Shown here one piece after another: positions 9,600 through 19,561 of a stretch of DNA of 64,000 nt (position 1 is its first letter; each line of letters starts with the position of its first letter). Source of the stretch: Bacteroidota bacterium (GTDB taxonomy: Bacteria; Bacteroidota; Bacteroidia; Chitinophagales; Chitinophagaceae); NCBI GenBank assembly GCA_016715505.1, contig JADJZY010000003.1, positions 186,001-250,000 on the forward strand, written 5' to 3'. The position numbers were made by a program, and so were the translations under genes. The notes below the pieces were generated by a model. The model searched no databases. It was not told the origin of the DNA and saw nothing but the letters and a program-made list of their open reading frames with translations.

Positions 9600-11260
9600 T
9601 TACTGAATCGTCGATGGTGATGCTAAAGAGTCGGTTTTAATAGCATATTTACGCCAAAAAACGAACCCATTTTTTTCATACCAACGCTCAAAATGTTGTA
9701 GCTCCGGCGGATTACCCGATGTAATTTTTGTGACTACATAATAGGCTTGGATATTTTGGTTTGTAGGATTTGCCAATGCATCGCAAACATTCTGCGGTTG
9801 TATTTTACCATAAAACCAATGGGCATAACTCTTGTATCCCAGCGTATTCACACAAACATTCTGACCACTCAGTGTTTTAAAGAAATTTATCGCACTTCGT
9901 TGGGAGTAAGCCTCAATTTTTGGAACAAATAGATAGATGATACCTTGTATCGTGATAAATGCCAAAATGAATAATGTGACGATTCCCTTTTTGCTCTGAT
10001 TTTTTAAATGAAAAACGCCTAGGAGCACTAAACCAAGAATCAGGATCACTCCCAGGATGCTCTCATATCCTGTCCATTCTGCCGATGCCGAAAGATTCGC
10101 TAGCGCAAATTTGTCTTTCTGAAAAAGGGGCTTTATACGCTCCGTGTTTTGACCCAGCCATGGCAACAAAACGATAAAAGCACTGAATACACCCATCAGA
10201 AACATACTCAATCCCTTTTTGCCATCTGCGCCATTCTATATTTTGATGGAGGGTGTAAGCGGCCATGAAGGTGATCGGAAAATAGGCCAATGAGGAGTAA
10301 TGAACAATCTTTGACTGCACAATACTAAATAAAATGAGGACCACCCAAAAAAGCGACTTCATCCAAATAGTACCGGGTCGTTTTTTTACTTCGACCAAGT
10401 TGGCGAATGGCAAAAATGGAGGCAGGAAAACATCCGATCAACAATACCACAACATGGTAACCCGGAAAGCCACCATGGCCGGCATCTTCTGTTTTTAGCA
10501 GTCTCACCTGATATTGTATAAAATCATACATCAGGCCGGGCCCATTTTGCAAAATATCAATTCCATACCAAATCGCGGTGGGTAGTAAAGTAATTAGCAG
10601 AAAGATCAAAGCATGAAAGAGTAGATTTTTTTTCAGTAAATCGCTGGGGCGTTTATCTTTTTTAAATAGCAAAAAAGCCAATGCTACAGCCGAACTCAGC
10701 GATAAAAGCAAAATGGCTACTGGCCCTTTGGTGAATACCGCCAATCCTAAAAAAAATGAGGCTATGAGCACATACCGGAGACGGGCATTTTGATGAAAGT
10801 ATTGATAAACAAAAAAGAAACTGAGGAAAATGAAAAGGTTAAACCATGGATCAATAATGCCTGACTTAAAATAAAAATGAGGCAAAAAACTACATGCATA
10901 AGCCAGTACCCACCATAAAGCAAATGTTCGGTTTTTAAGTATACTCCTATGCTGTAGATGACTTGCAAACTGACAATCCCGCAAAAGGCATTCGGAAATC
11001 GGGCGGCAAATTCATTCACGCCAAACAACTTCATACTCAGCACCTGTAACCAGATATACAAGGGCGGTTTTTTCGTAAAAGGGCTTGAATCCAATTTGTA
11101 CATGCAGGTAATCTTTGCTTACGAGCATTTCTCTGGCGCATTCGGCAAAATTAATTTCATCCCAATCGAATAAATGTGCCAAGCCCAGAAAAGGCACAAA
11201 TGCGAACACAGAAGCCATCAATATCCATATTCTGTCTTTTATAGCACTACCTGACATCAC
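9600..11260 (-). CDS. GT39/ArnT-like integral membrane glycosyltransferase, four frameshifts
   Basis: Polytopic GT-C transferase that uses a polyprenyl-phosphate-linked sugar at the outer face of the inner membrane. The N-terminal loop LFDWDEINFAECAREML carries the catalytic-type DWDE, followed by FYEKPPLYIWLQ, both hallmarks of the PMT/ArnT family; about ten hydrophobic segments and a soluble C-terminal domain follow. The gene is in five frames. Breaks near 11072, 10937, 10384 and 10207 each sit at an A or G run, and a single-base correction at each gives a continuous ~553-residue protein of normal family length. That four independent breaks all fall in homopolymers argues for sequencing error. 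It stands alone; the substrate sugar is unknown. Confidence 0.78.
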
Positions 11261-11277
11261 ATTACAATAAGTATTGA

Positions 11278-11285
11278 CAAATGTA
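11278..11285 (-). promoter_or_regulatory. possible -7 box (TACATTTG) of the GT39 gene
   Basis: Minus-strand TACATTTG matches TAnnTTTG and lies 18 bases before the proposed ATG at 11260, with a short leader. No clear TTTG -33 partner was found. Confidence 0.35.
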
Positions 11286-11403
11286 ACTAAAATGCGCGCA
11301 TGAATACTTTCTACTTCTCTGAGTGCTTCCTATTGAGAATTGTATTGAGTAGTTGTAGAAACGTGGAACTTGTCAAAGAAACAGGATAGGTTCGGGAACA
11401 AAA

Positions 11404-11938
11404 TAAAAGCGAGAATATTTCAGGAAGCTTGCTCTTAATCATTGTCGCTCTGCTTTTGTGTAGGTGCGATTGGGAAAGTCGAACTTTCAGAGAGAGAAAC
11501 AGATTGAGAGTGAGATAAAAATAAAAGCGAGAATGATTTTGGGAGCTTAAGCACTCCTCTCATTCTCGCTCTGATTCCGATGTGGATTGGGAAAGTCGAA
11601 CTTTCAGAGAGAAAAGCAGATTGAGCGTGGGATAAAAAATAAAAGCGAGAATGATTTTGGGAGCTACGCTCTCTTCTCTCATTCTCGCTCTGATTCTGTG
11701 GCGGTGTGATTGGGAAAGTCGAACGTTCAGAGAGAAAAGCAGATTGAGAGTGGGATAAAAAATAAAAGCGAGAATGATTTTGGGAGCTACGCTCTCTTCT
11801 CCCATTCTCGCTCTGATTCTGTAGCGGTGTGATTGGGAAAGTCGAACTTTCAGAAAGAGATACAGAGTGAGAAACAAAATAAAAGCGAGAATGATTTTGG
11901 GAGCTAAGCTCTCTTCTCTCATTCTCGCTCTGATTCTG
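11404..11938. repeat. tandem array of ~117-123 bp tRNA-tail plus terminator units
   Basis: Units begin (plus strand, ATAAAAGCGAG) at 11404, 11521, 11639, 11762 and 11879. Read on the minus strand, each unit holds a strong hairpin (GAGCGAGAATG ... CATTCTCGCT followed by TTTTATTTT), i.e. an intrinsic terminator shape. In the first four units this is preceded by a sequence resembling the 3' end of a tRNA (AAGTTCGACTTTCCCAATCACACC). In the fifth unit that place is taken by the real T-arm and acceptor end of tRNA-Phe. The array is thus a serial duplication of the tRNA tail and its terminator, or a set of old attachment-site duplications. Confidence 0.8.
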
Positions 11939-12011
11939 TGGTGTGGGAGGGAATTGAACCCCCGACACAAGGATTTTCAATCCTTTGCTCTACCAACTGA
12001 GCTACCGCACC
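11939..12011 (-). tRNA. tRNA-Phe (GAA)
   Basis: Read on the minus strand: acceptor GGTGCGG, D-arm GCTCAGTTGGTAGAGC, anticodon arm AAGGA-TTGAAAA-TCCTT with anticodon GAA, variable GTGTC, T-arm GGGGG-TTCAATT-CCCTC, 3' CCACACC and discriminator A; CCA is not encoded. The acceptor stem has one mismatch, C5 against A68, and the T-stem one G-T pair. All other stems are sound. Confidence 0.93.
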
Positions 12012-12075
12012 TTTTAAACGATCCCCAACTTATTCAGTTGGAAGGGATGCAAAAATAAAAAAATACTTGAATTCA

Positions 12076-12201
12076 TCAATTTTTTTTTCGTTTATGCCAG
12101 AAATACAAGACCAAAAGCAACACCCAAATCAACAAAACAGGCCACAGGGGCTTTACCCAGCTCGCAGCCAAACTTGATTCGGGCAGGGCATTAATTGGCA
12201 T
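12076..12201 (-). CDS. small single-span membrane protein overlapping recQ stop
   Basis: A 41-codon ATG frame ending in a hydrophobic helix (WPVLLIWVLLLVLYFW) and a basic tail HKRKKN. Its ATG lies in the last codons of recQ, so the two genes overlap by 11 bases, and GGAG sits just upstream. The hydrophobic-helix-plus-basic-tail layout is that of many small membrane proteins. No homology is known to me, and a chance frame cannot be excluded. Confidence 0.4.
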   Translation of the reverse strand: MPINALPESSLAASWVKPLWPVLLIWVLLLVLYFWHKRKKN

Positions 12202-14311
12202 ATTCACTCCAAAATTTGATGCGCATCAAACGAAATTGCTCCTGACTGATATTGTTTTCTTTCATAATTTCTGCCGCTTCTTCCCGATGTTTCCACTTTC
12301 GCTCGATTGAAAAAAGTCGTACATATCATCCTGGTCGTATTCATCCACGTAATCGCTGATACAGTAGTCTAAATTCAACTTGGTACCGCTCGATACAATG
12401 GTTTCCATTTCCTGTAACAAATCCAGCATATTGATTTCTTTGTTTCGGGCTATGGTTTCTAAAGGAATTTTTTTATCGATGTTTTGTATGATAAATACTT
12501 TCAAACCGCTTTTATTGATCACACTCTTCATCACAAACTCATTCATCTTTTCAATATCGTGTTCTTCCACGTATTTGGCAATCAACTCCATAAACTTCTT
12601 ACCATACTTTAATGGCCTTGCCCTTGCTCCCGGCAATTTTTCCATTTTCAGCCATGGTGGTTGGGTAGTGCGTAGCCATATCTTCCAGCGAATTTTCGAG
12701 GCTCACAAAAGGAGGAACTTTATGTTGAGCCGCCACTTGTTTGCGAAGATCTTTCAGCATATCCAATAGCACAGGGTCCAGGGCCGAACTACCCGCAGCT
12801 GCACCGCCACCGGAATCTTCATCATCTCCTTCGGCATCTTCAAATTTATGATTGAGCGAAAGCTTTAGTGAGTATGGTTTTTTCAGGAAGGCCTTGCCTC
12901 TTTCAGTTAATTTGAGCAGGCCGTATTCTTCAATATCTTTCGGATCAGACCTTCCACCATCATTTGGCGAACCAATGAGTACCAGAAATGATCATCCATC
13001 TGAAAATGGGCACCCATACTAAAACATTTCAGGCGATCATGTTTTATAGGCTTGAATTTGAGTATTTGAGCGGCCGAGTATCACATTAATGACATAGTCG
13101 ATACCAAACATCTCCTTGAGTTGACGAATGGTTTCCAGGGCCGTAAAAATGGTATCCTTCACTTCAATCTTCTCTTTCGGATGTCGGCAATTGTCGCACA
13201 TATCATTGCAGGAATCGGCATTGTATTCTTCTCCAAAATAGTGTAACAGGACTTTTCGACGGCAAATAGAGCTTTCGGCATAAGCCACGGTTTCACCAAT
13301 CAATTGTGCGCCCATTTCACGCTCGGTAAGTGGCTTATCGCGCATGAGGTGTTCGAGTTTTTGAACATCTTTGTAGGAGAAATACAATAAACATTTTCCT
13401 TCCAGTCCGTCACGACCGGCACGCCCTGTTTCCTGATAATAATTTTCGATAGATTTAGGAATATTGTAGTGCATCACAAAACGGATGTCCGGTTTATCGA
13501 TTCCCCATTCCAAAGGCAATGGTTGCAACAATCACATCTACTTTTTCCATCAAGAACTGATCCTGACGATCGGCTCTTGTTTTACTATCGCGGTTCTGTT
13601 GAATAAATTTGACAATATGTTTAACGGTTTGGTCTTTTTTACCCTTCGGCACAATTTCATAATACAAATTGCTCCGGTTAAAAGAGGATACAAACACATT
13701 TGGCTTTTTCAGCCCCAGATTTTTTTGGATATCGTCCTGCACTTTAGGCGTTGCCGTGGCTGTGAGGGCAACGATATTGAGTTTGGGGTTGATATGATCA
13801 ATGATATCCCGAATTTTACGATACTCCGGTCTGAAATCATGGCCCCATTCCGAAATACAGTGGGCTTCATCAACGGCGACGAAAGAGATATTCAGTTCCC
13901 GTAAAAATCAACATTTTCATCTTTGGTGAGTGTTTCCGGTGCTACATACAGCATTTTGGTTTTACCACCCAGCAAGTCCTCACGCACTTTTTTAATTTGT
14001 CCCTTATTGAGCGATGAATTGAGGAAATGGGCCACATTTTCAATGTCACTATAACTTCGTAAAAGATCTACCTGATTTTTCATCAAGGCAATCAGGGGTG
14101 ATACAATAATGGCAATCCCTTCACTCACAAGCGCGGGCAACTGATAACACAATGATTTACCACCACCGGTAGGCATAATCACAAATGTATCCTTACCGTC
14201 GAGTACACTTTGTATGATTTCTTCTTGTTCACCCTTGAATTGATTAAAGCCGAAATGCTTCTTTAATTCTTTCAACAGGTCAAACTGGTTCACCTTTTTA
14301 GACTTAGCCAT
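12191..14311 (-). CDS. recQ: RecQ-family ATP-dependent DNA helicase, multiple frameshifts and an internal gap
   Basis: 3'-5' DNA helicase of recombinational repair. Domains in order: Walker A MPTGGGKSLCYQLPAL, DEAH box in VAVDEAHCISEWGHDF, SAT-like LTATATPKVQDDI, motif V/VI region TIAFGMGIDKP and YYQETGRAGRDG, the zinc-binding Cys cluster (CRRK...CNDMCDNCRHP) and a long C-terminal RQC-type region. Single-base shifts occur near 13898, 13505, 13047, 12945 and 12305, and more are needed in the tail; most are at homopolymers. In addition, the segment between VKFIQQN and SKTRADRQDQFL lacks about 34 residues that RecQ proteins normally have, including the motif IV region (GIIYC ... YHAGL). The true C-terminus reads EQFRLMRIKFWSEYAN, with its stop at 12191-12193. 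Total length otherwise fits the long RecQ type of this phylum. Confidence 0.85.
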
Positions 14312-14366
14312 AAAATTTACTTTTTTCTCCCCCGAAACACCGAAAGCCGGTTTCTCATGTAGTTCA

Positions 14367-14398
14367 CTAATATAATGAAGGATTTTACATTGTGCAAA
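14367..14398 (-). promoter_or_regulatory. probable recQ promoter (TTTG-N20-TATATTAG)
   Basis: On the minus strand TTTG is followed after 20 bases by TATATTAG, one mismatch from TAnnTTTG, about 56 bases before the recQ ATG. The remaining ~150 bases up to the divergent TPR gene show nothing else clear. Confidence 0.45.
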
Positions 14399-14554
14399 TC
14401 CTTGAACATATAATAATAATGTCTATGGGTACGAATGTAATCACTGCAAAATGTATGCCTAATCTAATAATTCGTTAAAAAGCAGAATACTTCCGGCCGT
14501 CGAAGATGTATGTGAATTAAACTTCGGATATTTGAACACCTGCAAATCAACAAT

Positions 14555-16440
14555 TTGTTACAAAACATACCCTCTTTAGCTGCTCAAGGAATTTTTTCAC
14601 GCACCGGATTGCGGATATTTTTGCTATTTGGCGTGATGCTGTTGGCGCTCAATCCATTGCAGGCGCAGGATCAATTACTCAATGTGGCCAAACAATATCT
14701 GAGCAATAAGGATTATGAGAAAGCCGCAGCAACCTTTAAACAGTTGATGGAGTATAATCCCGAAGATGAATCTATTTTTTTATCCTATCTCGAAAGTCTG
14801 AAAGGCATCAAGGATTACGCAACAGCTGAAAAACTCCTAAAAGCCAAACTCAAGAGCAAAAAGAAACAACCCTTCCTCAGTTTCGAATTGGTACAAGTGT
14901 ATCGGGCGATGGGTGAAAGTAAGAAAGCCAATAAATGGATGGATGAAATCATTGATGATGTGGATGCCGGCGATGATTATGTACCTGAACTGGCACAAAA
15001 AATGAGCACAGCCGGTTTTTTTGATGAGGCCGTGCGTTTATACGAAAAAGGCAAAAAACTTCAGCCCGAATTGCCCTACCTGTATGCCGAAGAGCTGGCC
15101 TTGATTTATGATCGAAAGGGTGAAAAAGATAAAGCCACCGAACAATTGCTCGATTTATACGCAGCGCGTCCCGAAAAAGGAGAGGAAATCAAATCTACGT
15201 TTATGCGTTTATGCCGCGAAGAAGGTCGATTTGAAGATTTAAAAAAACGCATCCTGAAACGCATCGACAAGGAACCCCAAATTTTTGCCTATCCCGATTT
15301 GATGGCCTGGATTTTTGTTCAACAAAATGATTACGATGGCGCCTTTGCCCAAATCCGGGATTTAGACAATAAACTCAATGAGCAAGGACGACGTGTATTG
15401 GGATTTGCCCGGGTGGCATTGCGTGAAAAAAAATTTAGTGTAGCCCTCAATGCGTATCAGTTTGTGATTGATAAAGGCGCAGAAGGCCCATTTTATGCCC
15501 AGGCAAACAGCGAGCGACTCACCACCCTGCGCGTGCGTTTACAAAATACCCCGAATTATAACATCCAACAGGTTGATTCAGTTTGTCAGGCCTATGCTAC
15601 TTTTTTGGAATCGCATCCCGTCTACCGAATCAAAGAAACCATGCGTGAGTATGCTGAATTGGAAGCCCTCTATGCCCATCGGGTCGATTCGGCCATCAGT
15701 ATTCTTCGGCAGGTGTTGAGCGCCAACAATGCAGAGCGCAATTTTAAAGGTCGATGTAAATTGGAAATGGGTGATTATGAATTATTACGCGGCGATATCT
15801 GGGAGAGTACTTTGTTGTATTCGCAGGTGGATAAGGATTTTAAAAATGATATGTTGGGTGAAGAGGCACGTTATCGAAATGCGCGACTTTCGTACTCTAC
15901 GGGCGATTTTGCCTGGGCCCAGGGGCAGTTGGATGTGCTCAAAGCCTCAACTTCCGAACTCATTGCCAATGATGCCTTAAACTTGTCGGTACTTATTACC
16001 GAAAACAATCCCCCTGCCGATAGCAATATCACGCCTTTACTGATGTATGCCCGTGCCGATTTACTCGCTTTTCAGAATAAACAAGAAGAAGCCCTCCTGA
16101 TTTTAGACAGCATCGCATCTACTTTTTTACAACATCCGCTGCAGGATGATATTCTATTTCAAAAGGCCAAAATGGCGATGCAAAAAAAGGACTATTCCGA
16201 GGCCGCTCTACAATTACAAAAACTACCACCTTACACAAAGAGGATATTTTAGCCGATGATGCCTTGTTTCAGTTAGCGCTCATCAATGAAGAACATTTTC
16301 AGAATAAAGATGAAGCCAAACGGCTGTACGAGCAATTACTGCTCAATTATCCGGGCAGCACTTTTGTGAACGAATCCCGGAAACGTTTTCGTTTGTTGCG
16401 TGGCGACAAACCCGATGTGGAAGCACCGGAACAGTTTTAG
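14555..16440 (+). CDS. secreted TPR-repeat protein, one frameshift
   Basis: About 628-residue protein with an N-terminal signal (LRIFLLFGVMLLALNPLQAQ, cleavage after QAQ) and TPR-like helical repeats from residue ~45 (YLSNKDYEKAAATFKQLMEYNPEDESIFLSY) nearly to the end (NKDEAKRLYEQLLLNYPGSTFVNESRKR). Such proteins act as periplasmic or lipid-free scaffolds. The frame shifts at about 16222, just before TTLHKEDILADDALFQLA, and resumes to the stop at 16438-16440. The start is uncertain: TTG at 14555 keeps the frame, while TTG at 14609 would give a more usual signal peptide. No partner is indicated by the neighbours. Confidence 0.75.
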
Positions 16441-16501
16441 ACCCCAAATTATTTTCGAATAGGTTTAACACTTTTTAGTGGGTGACTGTAATGCGTGAAA
16501 T

Positions 16502-16509
16502 TAACTTTG
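16502..16509 (+). promoter_or_regulatory. -7 box TAACTTTG upstream of creD
   Basis: Full TAnnTTTG match 33 bases before the ATG at 16543. A T-rich CTTTTTAG at 16471-16478 is in place for a weak -33 element. Confidence 0.5.
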
Positions 16510-16542
16510 TAATTCAAAGTACTTTCATTAAAAACAAAACTC

Positions 16543-17892
16543 ATGGAAAATCCATCAAACCCCAACCCCGAAGTTATTTTACCCGAACCTTCATCCGGCA
16601 ATATTTTTGATCGCAATCGGAATCTGCTCAAAGGCCTCATGATCAGTTTTCTGATTCTGATGTTACTCATTCCCACTTACTTCATCGGGCAGCTTATCCG
16701 AGAGCGGCAAAACCGCAACGAAGAAGTGAAACGTGAAATCGCCTCACAATGGTCCGGTTCGCAAAATCTCAACGGTCCCATTCTGGTAATACCTTATCTG
16801 CAAATCGAAAAAACCAGCGACCAAAAAATGATCTCTGTTAAACGACATGCCTACTTTTTACCCGATGAGTTAAAAATAGACGGTCGTATGGATCATGATT
16901 TCCGCTCCAGAAGCAGCATTTTTAAACTCATTGTTTACACTGCACAATTACAAATCACCGGAAAATTTTCGCCTTTGTCATTATCCAAACTCAATCTCCT
17001 CCCCGAAAATCTGCTGCCCAACGAAGCCTTCCTCCTTTATGGGCTCAGCGATTATACAGGCATACAAGAACAAATGAAAATTCGCTGGGATCAGCAGCAA
17101 TTGGAATTTAATGCAGGACGAAACGGGGCCTCGCATGTCGACAAAGGACTTTATACTCCACTCGTATTACAAGCAGCCGATCTGTTACAAACGCATACCT
17201 TCAATATGCAACTCAGTTTGCGTGGTTCCGAACGAATAGGTTTTTATCCGGTAGGCAAATCCACGCAAGTATCCTTAAGTTCCAAATGGCCACATCCTGA
17301 TTTCGAAGGCAAAACCCTGCCTGCCAAACAAATTTCTGATTCAGGCTTCAGCGCACAATGGAAGGCCCTCGACCTCAACCGGGCTTTTCCACAGCAATGG
17401 AAAGAAACCCAGGAAATCAATATCGAAGAAGGCGTATTTGGCGTCAATCTCATTCAACCCCTCGATAATTATGCCAAATCAAACCGCACCATCAAATACG
17501 CCATTCTGGTCATCATGCTCACCTTCGTGGTTTACTTCTTTATCGAAGTGATGCAAAACCGCCGGGTGCACGCCGTACAATATGTGCTGATTGGATTTGC
17601 CTTATGTATTTTTTACACCCTCTTGTTGTCCATTTCGGAATACACCAGTTACGCAACTGCCTATATTTCTTCTGCGCTCGCCACCATACTGCTCATTAGT
17701 TTGTACACCCGAAGTGTATTTCAAAGTACACGCACAGCCGGGGTATTCGGCGCCTTCCTCAGTATTTTATATGTATTCATTTTTGTATTGATTCAATTGC
17801 AGGACGGCGCATTACTCGCAGGCAGTATCGGTTTATTCCTGATATTGGCGGCCATCATGTATTTCTCCCGTAAAATTGAATGGAGCAAATAA
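16543..17892 (+). CDS. creD: CreD-family inner membrane protein
   Basis: 449-residue intact protein of the CreD family (Pfam PF06123). One N-terminal transmembrane helix (LLKGLMISFLILMLLIPTYFI, residues ~27-48) is followed by a large periplasmic domain beginning with QWSGSQNLNGPILVIPY, the family signature, and then by about five C-terminal membrane helices from residue ~315. CreD is induced by cell-envelope stress and CreBC signalling in proteobacteria; its biochemical role is unknown. No creBC genes are adjacent here. It has its own promoter element and a strong terminator, so it is a single-gene unit. Confidence 0.9.
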   Translation: MENPSNPNPEVILPEPSSGNIFDRNRNLLKGLMISFLILMLLIPTYFIGQLIRERQNRNEEVKREIASQWSGSQNLNGPILVIPYLQIEKTSDQKMISVKRHAYFLPDELKIDGRMDHDFRSRSSIFKLIVYTAQLQITGKFSPLSLSKLNLLPENLLPNEAFLLYGLSDYTGIQEQMKIRWDQQQLEFNAGRNGASHVDKGLYTPLVLQAADLLQTHTFNMQLSLRGSERIGFYPVGKSTQVSLSSKWPHPDFEGKTLPAKQISDSGFSAQWKALDLNRAFPQQWKETQEINIEEGVFGVNLIQPLDNYAKSNRTIKYAILVIMLTFVVYFFIEVMQNRRVHAVQYVLIGFALCIFYTLLLSISEYTSYATAYISSALATILLISLYTRSVFQSTRTAGVFGAFLSILYVFIFVLIQLQDGALLAGSIGLFLILAAIMYFSRKIEWSK

Positions 17893-17912
17893 ACCAGTCC
17901 TTCTTTTTCCAT

Positions 17913-17943
17913 AACACCCTCCATCAACGAGGGTGTTTTTTTT
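17913..17943 (+). terminator. intrinsic terminator after creD
   Basis: Perfect 9-bp stem AACACCCTC / GAGGGTGTT, seven-base loop, followed by a run of T. Confidence 0.9.
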
Positions 17944-18073
17944 GGAGCGCATCGCAGGTAATTTCATCAGCGATGTTCCGGCTATTCGTTCCGGCACGGC
18001 CTCCACTACTATCCGGGCTATTTTTCAGCGCAGGTACATGACCGGGCTTTTCCATTCTACATCTTCTAGGATG

Positions 18074-18081
18074 TATCTTTG
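18074..18081 (+). promoter_or_regulatory. -7 box TATCTTTG of the coiled-coil methyltransferase
   Basis: Full TAnnTTTG match. It overlaps the TTG codon that would be an upstream start (18079), which argues that translation really begins at ATG 18103. Confidence 0.55.
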
Positions 18082-18102
18082 ACTTCAATCAAGCATACAG
18101 GC

Positions 18103-19260
18103 ATGTTCCGCATCTTAAAAAAAATACTTCCATCCGCCATCAAACAACAGATACGGGAGTACATTCTTGGGCTCGTTCAATCTTCCGCCCAACAACACGA
18201 TGATCAACGTTTACGCATCGATCATTTGCAGGCCCATGTCGAAAACCTCACAACTTTGATGACCTCTACAGCCGATAATCTCAATGCAGTCGGACAAAGT
18301 TTACAAAGCATTCATCAAACCCATGCAGAGCAACTCCAATCGCTGACCCAACAATTGAACGATGTAACTGCGCTCATTCAACAATCCAAAGTTCAAAGCA
18401 TTCTTCAACAAAGGAGCATGCCGGAAATTTTGCCCCATGACCCGGCTTCTATGGCCATGATACAGGAATTCAAAAAACAATTCAATGTGGATTTTGAGGT
18501 GGATATCAACATCTCCAAAAATGATATCATGTTTCTGTATAGTTTGGCTGCTTACCAGGATTTTAATATCGCATTGCACCATTATCTCACTATTGGATAC
18601 AATGGGTTTAGTATTGTCAAAGAATTTGTAGAGGCCATACAAGGCCCCAAAAAATTTGAAGGACAAATACTCGATTTTGCCAGCGGATATGGGCGGGTCA
18701 CCCGTTTTTTGACAGCCTATTTTGGGGCCAATCATATTTATACCAGTGATATTAAATCTGAGGCTGTTGAATTTCAAATAAAACAATTTCGGGTGAACGG
18801 ATTTACTTCCTCCTATGATCCAACGCAACTCAAGCCGAATCAAACCTTCGATTTTATTTTTGTCGGATCTCTCTTTAGCCATTTGAACGAGACGCTTTTT
18901 TTGCAGTGGCTAACATGTTTGATGGGTTTACTCAATACAAAAGGCTATTTGATTTTTTCGGTTCACGATCAATCCTTACATCCGGGTCAACCGGGCAATG
19001 ATTTTGCATTTGTTGAAAGTAATGAAGATGAAAAATTTCAGTTTGTTGGAAATCGAATTACTTCCACACAATTGTATGGAATCAGTTTTGTATCCGAAAA
19101 ATTTGTGGCTGCTACTTTGCAACAAATTCATCCGCAAATCCAATACATGCGTTTTCCTAAATTGTTTGGTGCCCACCAGGATGTTTATCTTGTCAGTAAG
19201 GACGGCAAGATGCCCAATGCCGAACAATTAAAAAATTTGTATCAGCGTATTTCAAACTAA
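18103..19260 (+). CDS. SAM-dependent methyltransferase with N-terminal coiled coil
   Basis: 385-residue protein. Residues ~1-25 are basic (MFRILKKILPSAIKQQIREY). Residues ~25-110 form a heptad-rich, Gln-rich coiled coil, and a class I methyltransferase domain follows, with motif I ILDFASGYGRVTRFL, acidic strand end YTSDIK, motif IV region FDFIFVGSLFSHL and GYLIFSVHDQ. The coiled coil plus methyltransferase layout resembles enzymes that modify polysaccharide chain ends with a molecular ruler, but no kinase or glycosyltransferase is adjacent, so this is only a suggestion. The ATG start is preferred over TTG 18079 because the -7 box overlaps the latter. The gene is intact. Confidence 0.78.
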   Translation: MFRILKKILPSAIKQQIREYILGLVQSSAQQHDDQRLRIDHLQAHVENLTTLMTSTADNLNAVGQSLQSIHQTHAEQLQSLTQQLNDVTALIQQSKVQSILQQRSMPEILPHDPASMAMIQEFKKQFNVDFEVDINISKNDIMFLYSLAAYQDFNIALHHYLTIGYNGFSIVKEFVEAIQGPKKFEGQILDFASGYGRVTRFLTAYFGANHIYTSDIKSEAVEFQIKQFRVNGFTSSYDPTQLKPNQTFDFIFVGSLFSHLNETLFLQWLTCLMGLLNTKGYLIFSVHDQSLHPGQPGNDFAFVESNEDEKFQFVGNRITSTQLYGISFVSEKFVAATLQQIHPQIQYMRFPKLFGAHQDVYLVSKDGKMPNAEQLKNLYQRISN

Positions 19261-19461
19261 ACATCAAATAGTCATCTGATACATTTGTTTATACGATTGC
19301 CGGAGATATTTTTTTATATTAATGTATAATTCGTTGATTTATTTCAACAATGGTTTTGAATCCGGCTGAATGGGCGATCATTTTGGCGTAAAACGCTTCA
19401 TGTTTCAAGTTTAGCATCCCAAAAAACAGCCTTCCGACCCATTCAACCAAATTCCTTAGGA

Positions 19462-19503
19462 TTTCGACCACTTTCTCAATGAAAGTCACCAAATACTCAT
19501 TTT
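19462..19503 (+). promoter_or_regulatory. conserved upstream element of protease 1 (copy 1)
   Basis: TTCGACCA plus TCTCAATGAAAGT ... CCAAATACTCATTT recurs at 25934-25974, at nearly the same distance from the second protease gene. Conservation in otherwise diverged intergenic DNA points to a promoter or operator. The rest of 19261-19561 holds no gene. Confidence 0.55.
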
Positions 19504-19561
19504 GAGGTTCAATTTAATCACCCTTGTTATAACTTCAACTTTTCAACCAAAAACCTACCAG

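Noticed and set aside
11404..11938. CRISPR array
   Set aside because: Units of 117-123 bp are contiguous with no unique spacers, and no cas genes are present.
11435..11980. 181-codon minus-strand frame (and a 136-codon overlapping frame) across the tandem array
   Set aside because: It only reads through the tRNA-tail/terminator repeats and into the tRNA gene; the protein repeat mirrors the DNA repeat and is not a gene.
16449..16676. 75-codon minus-strand frame opposite the creD start
   Set aside because: It lies antisense to the creD N-terminus and promoter and has no recognisable features.
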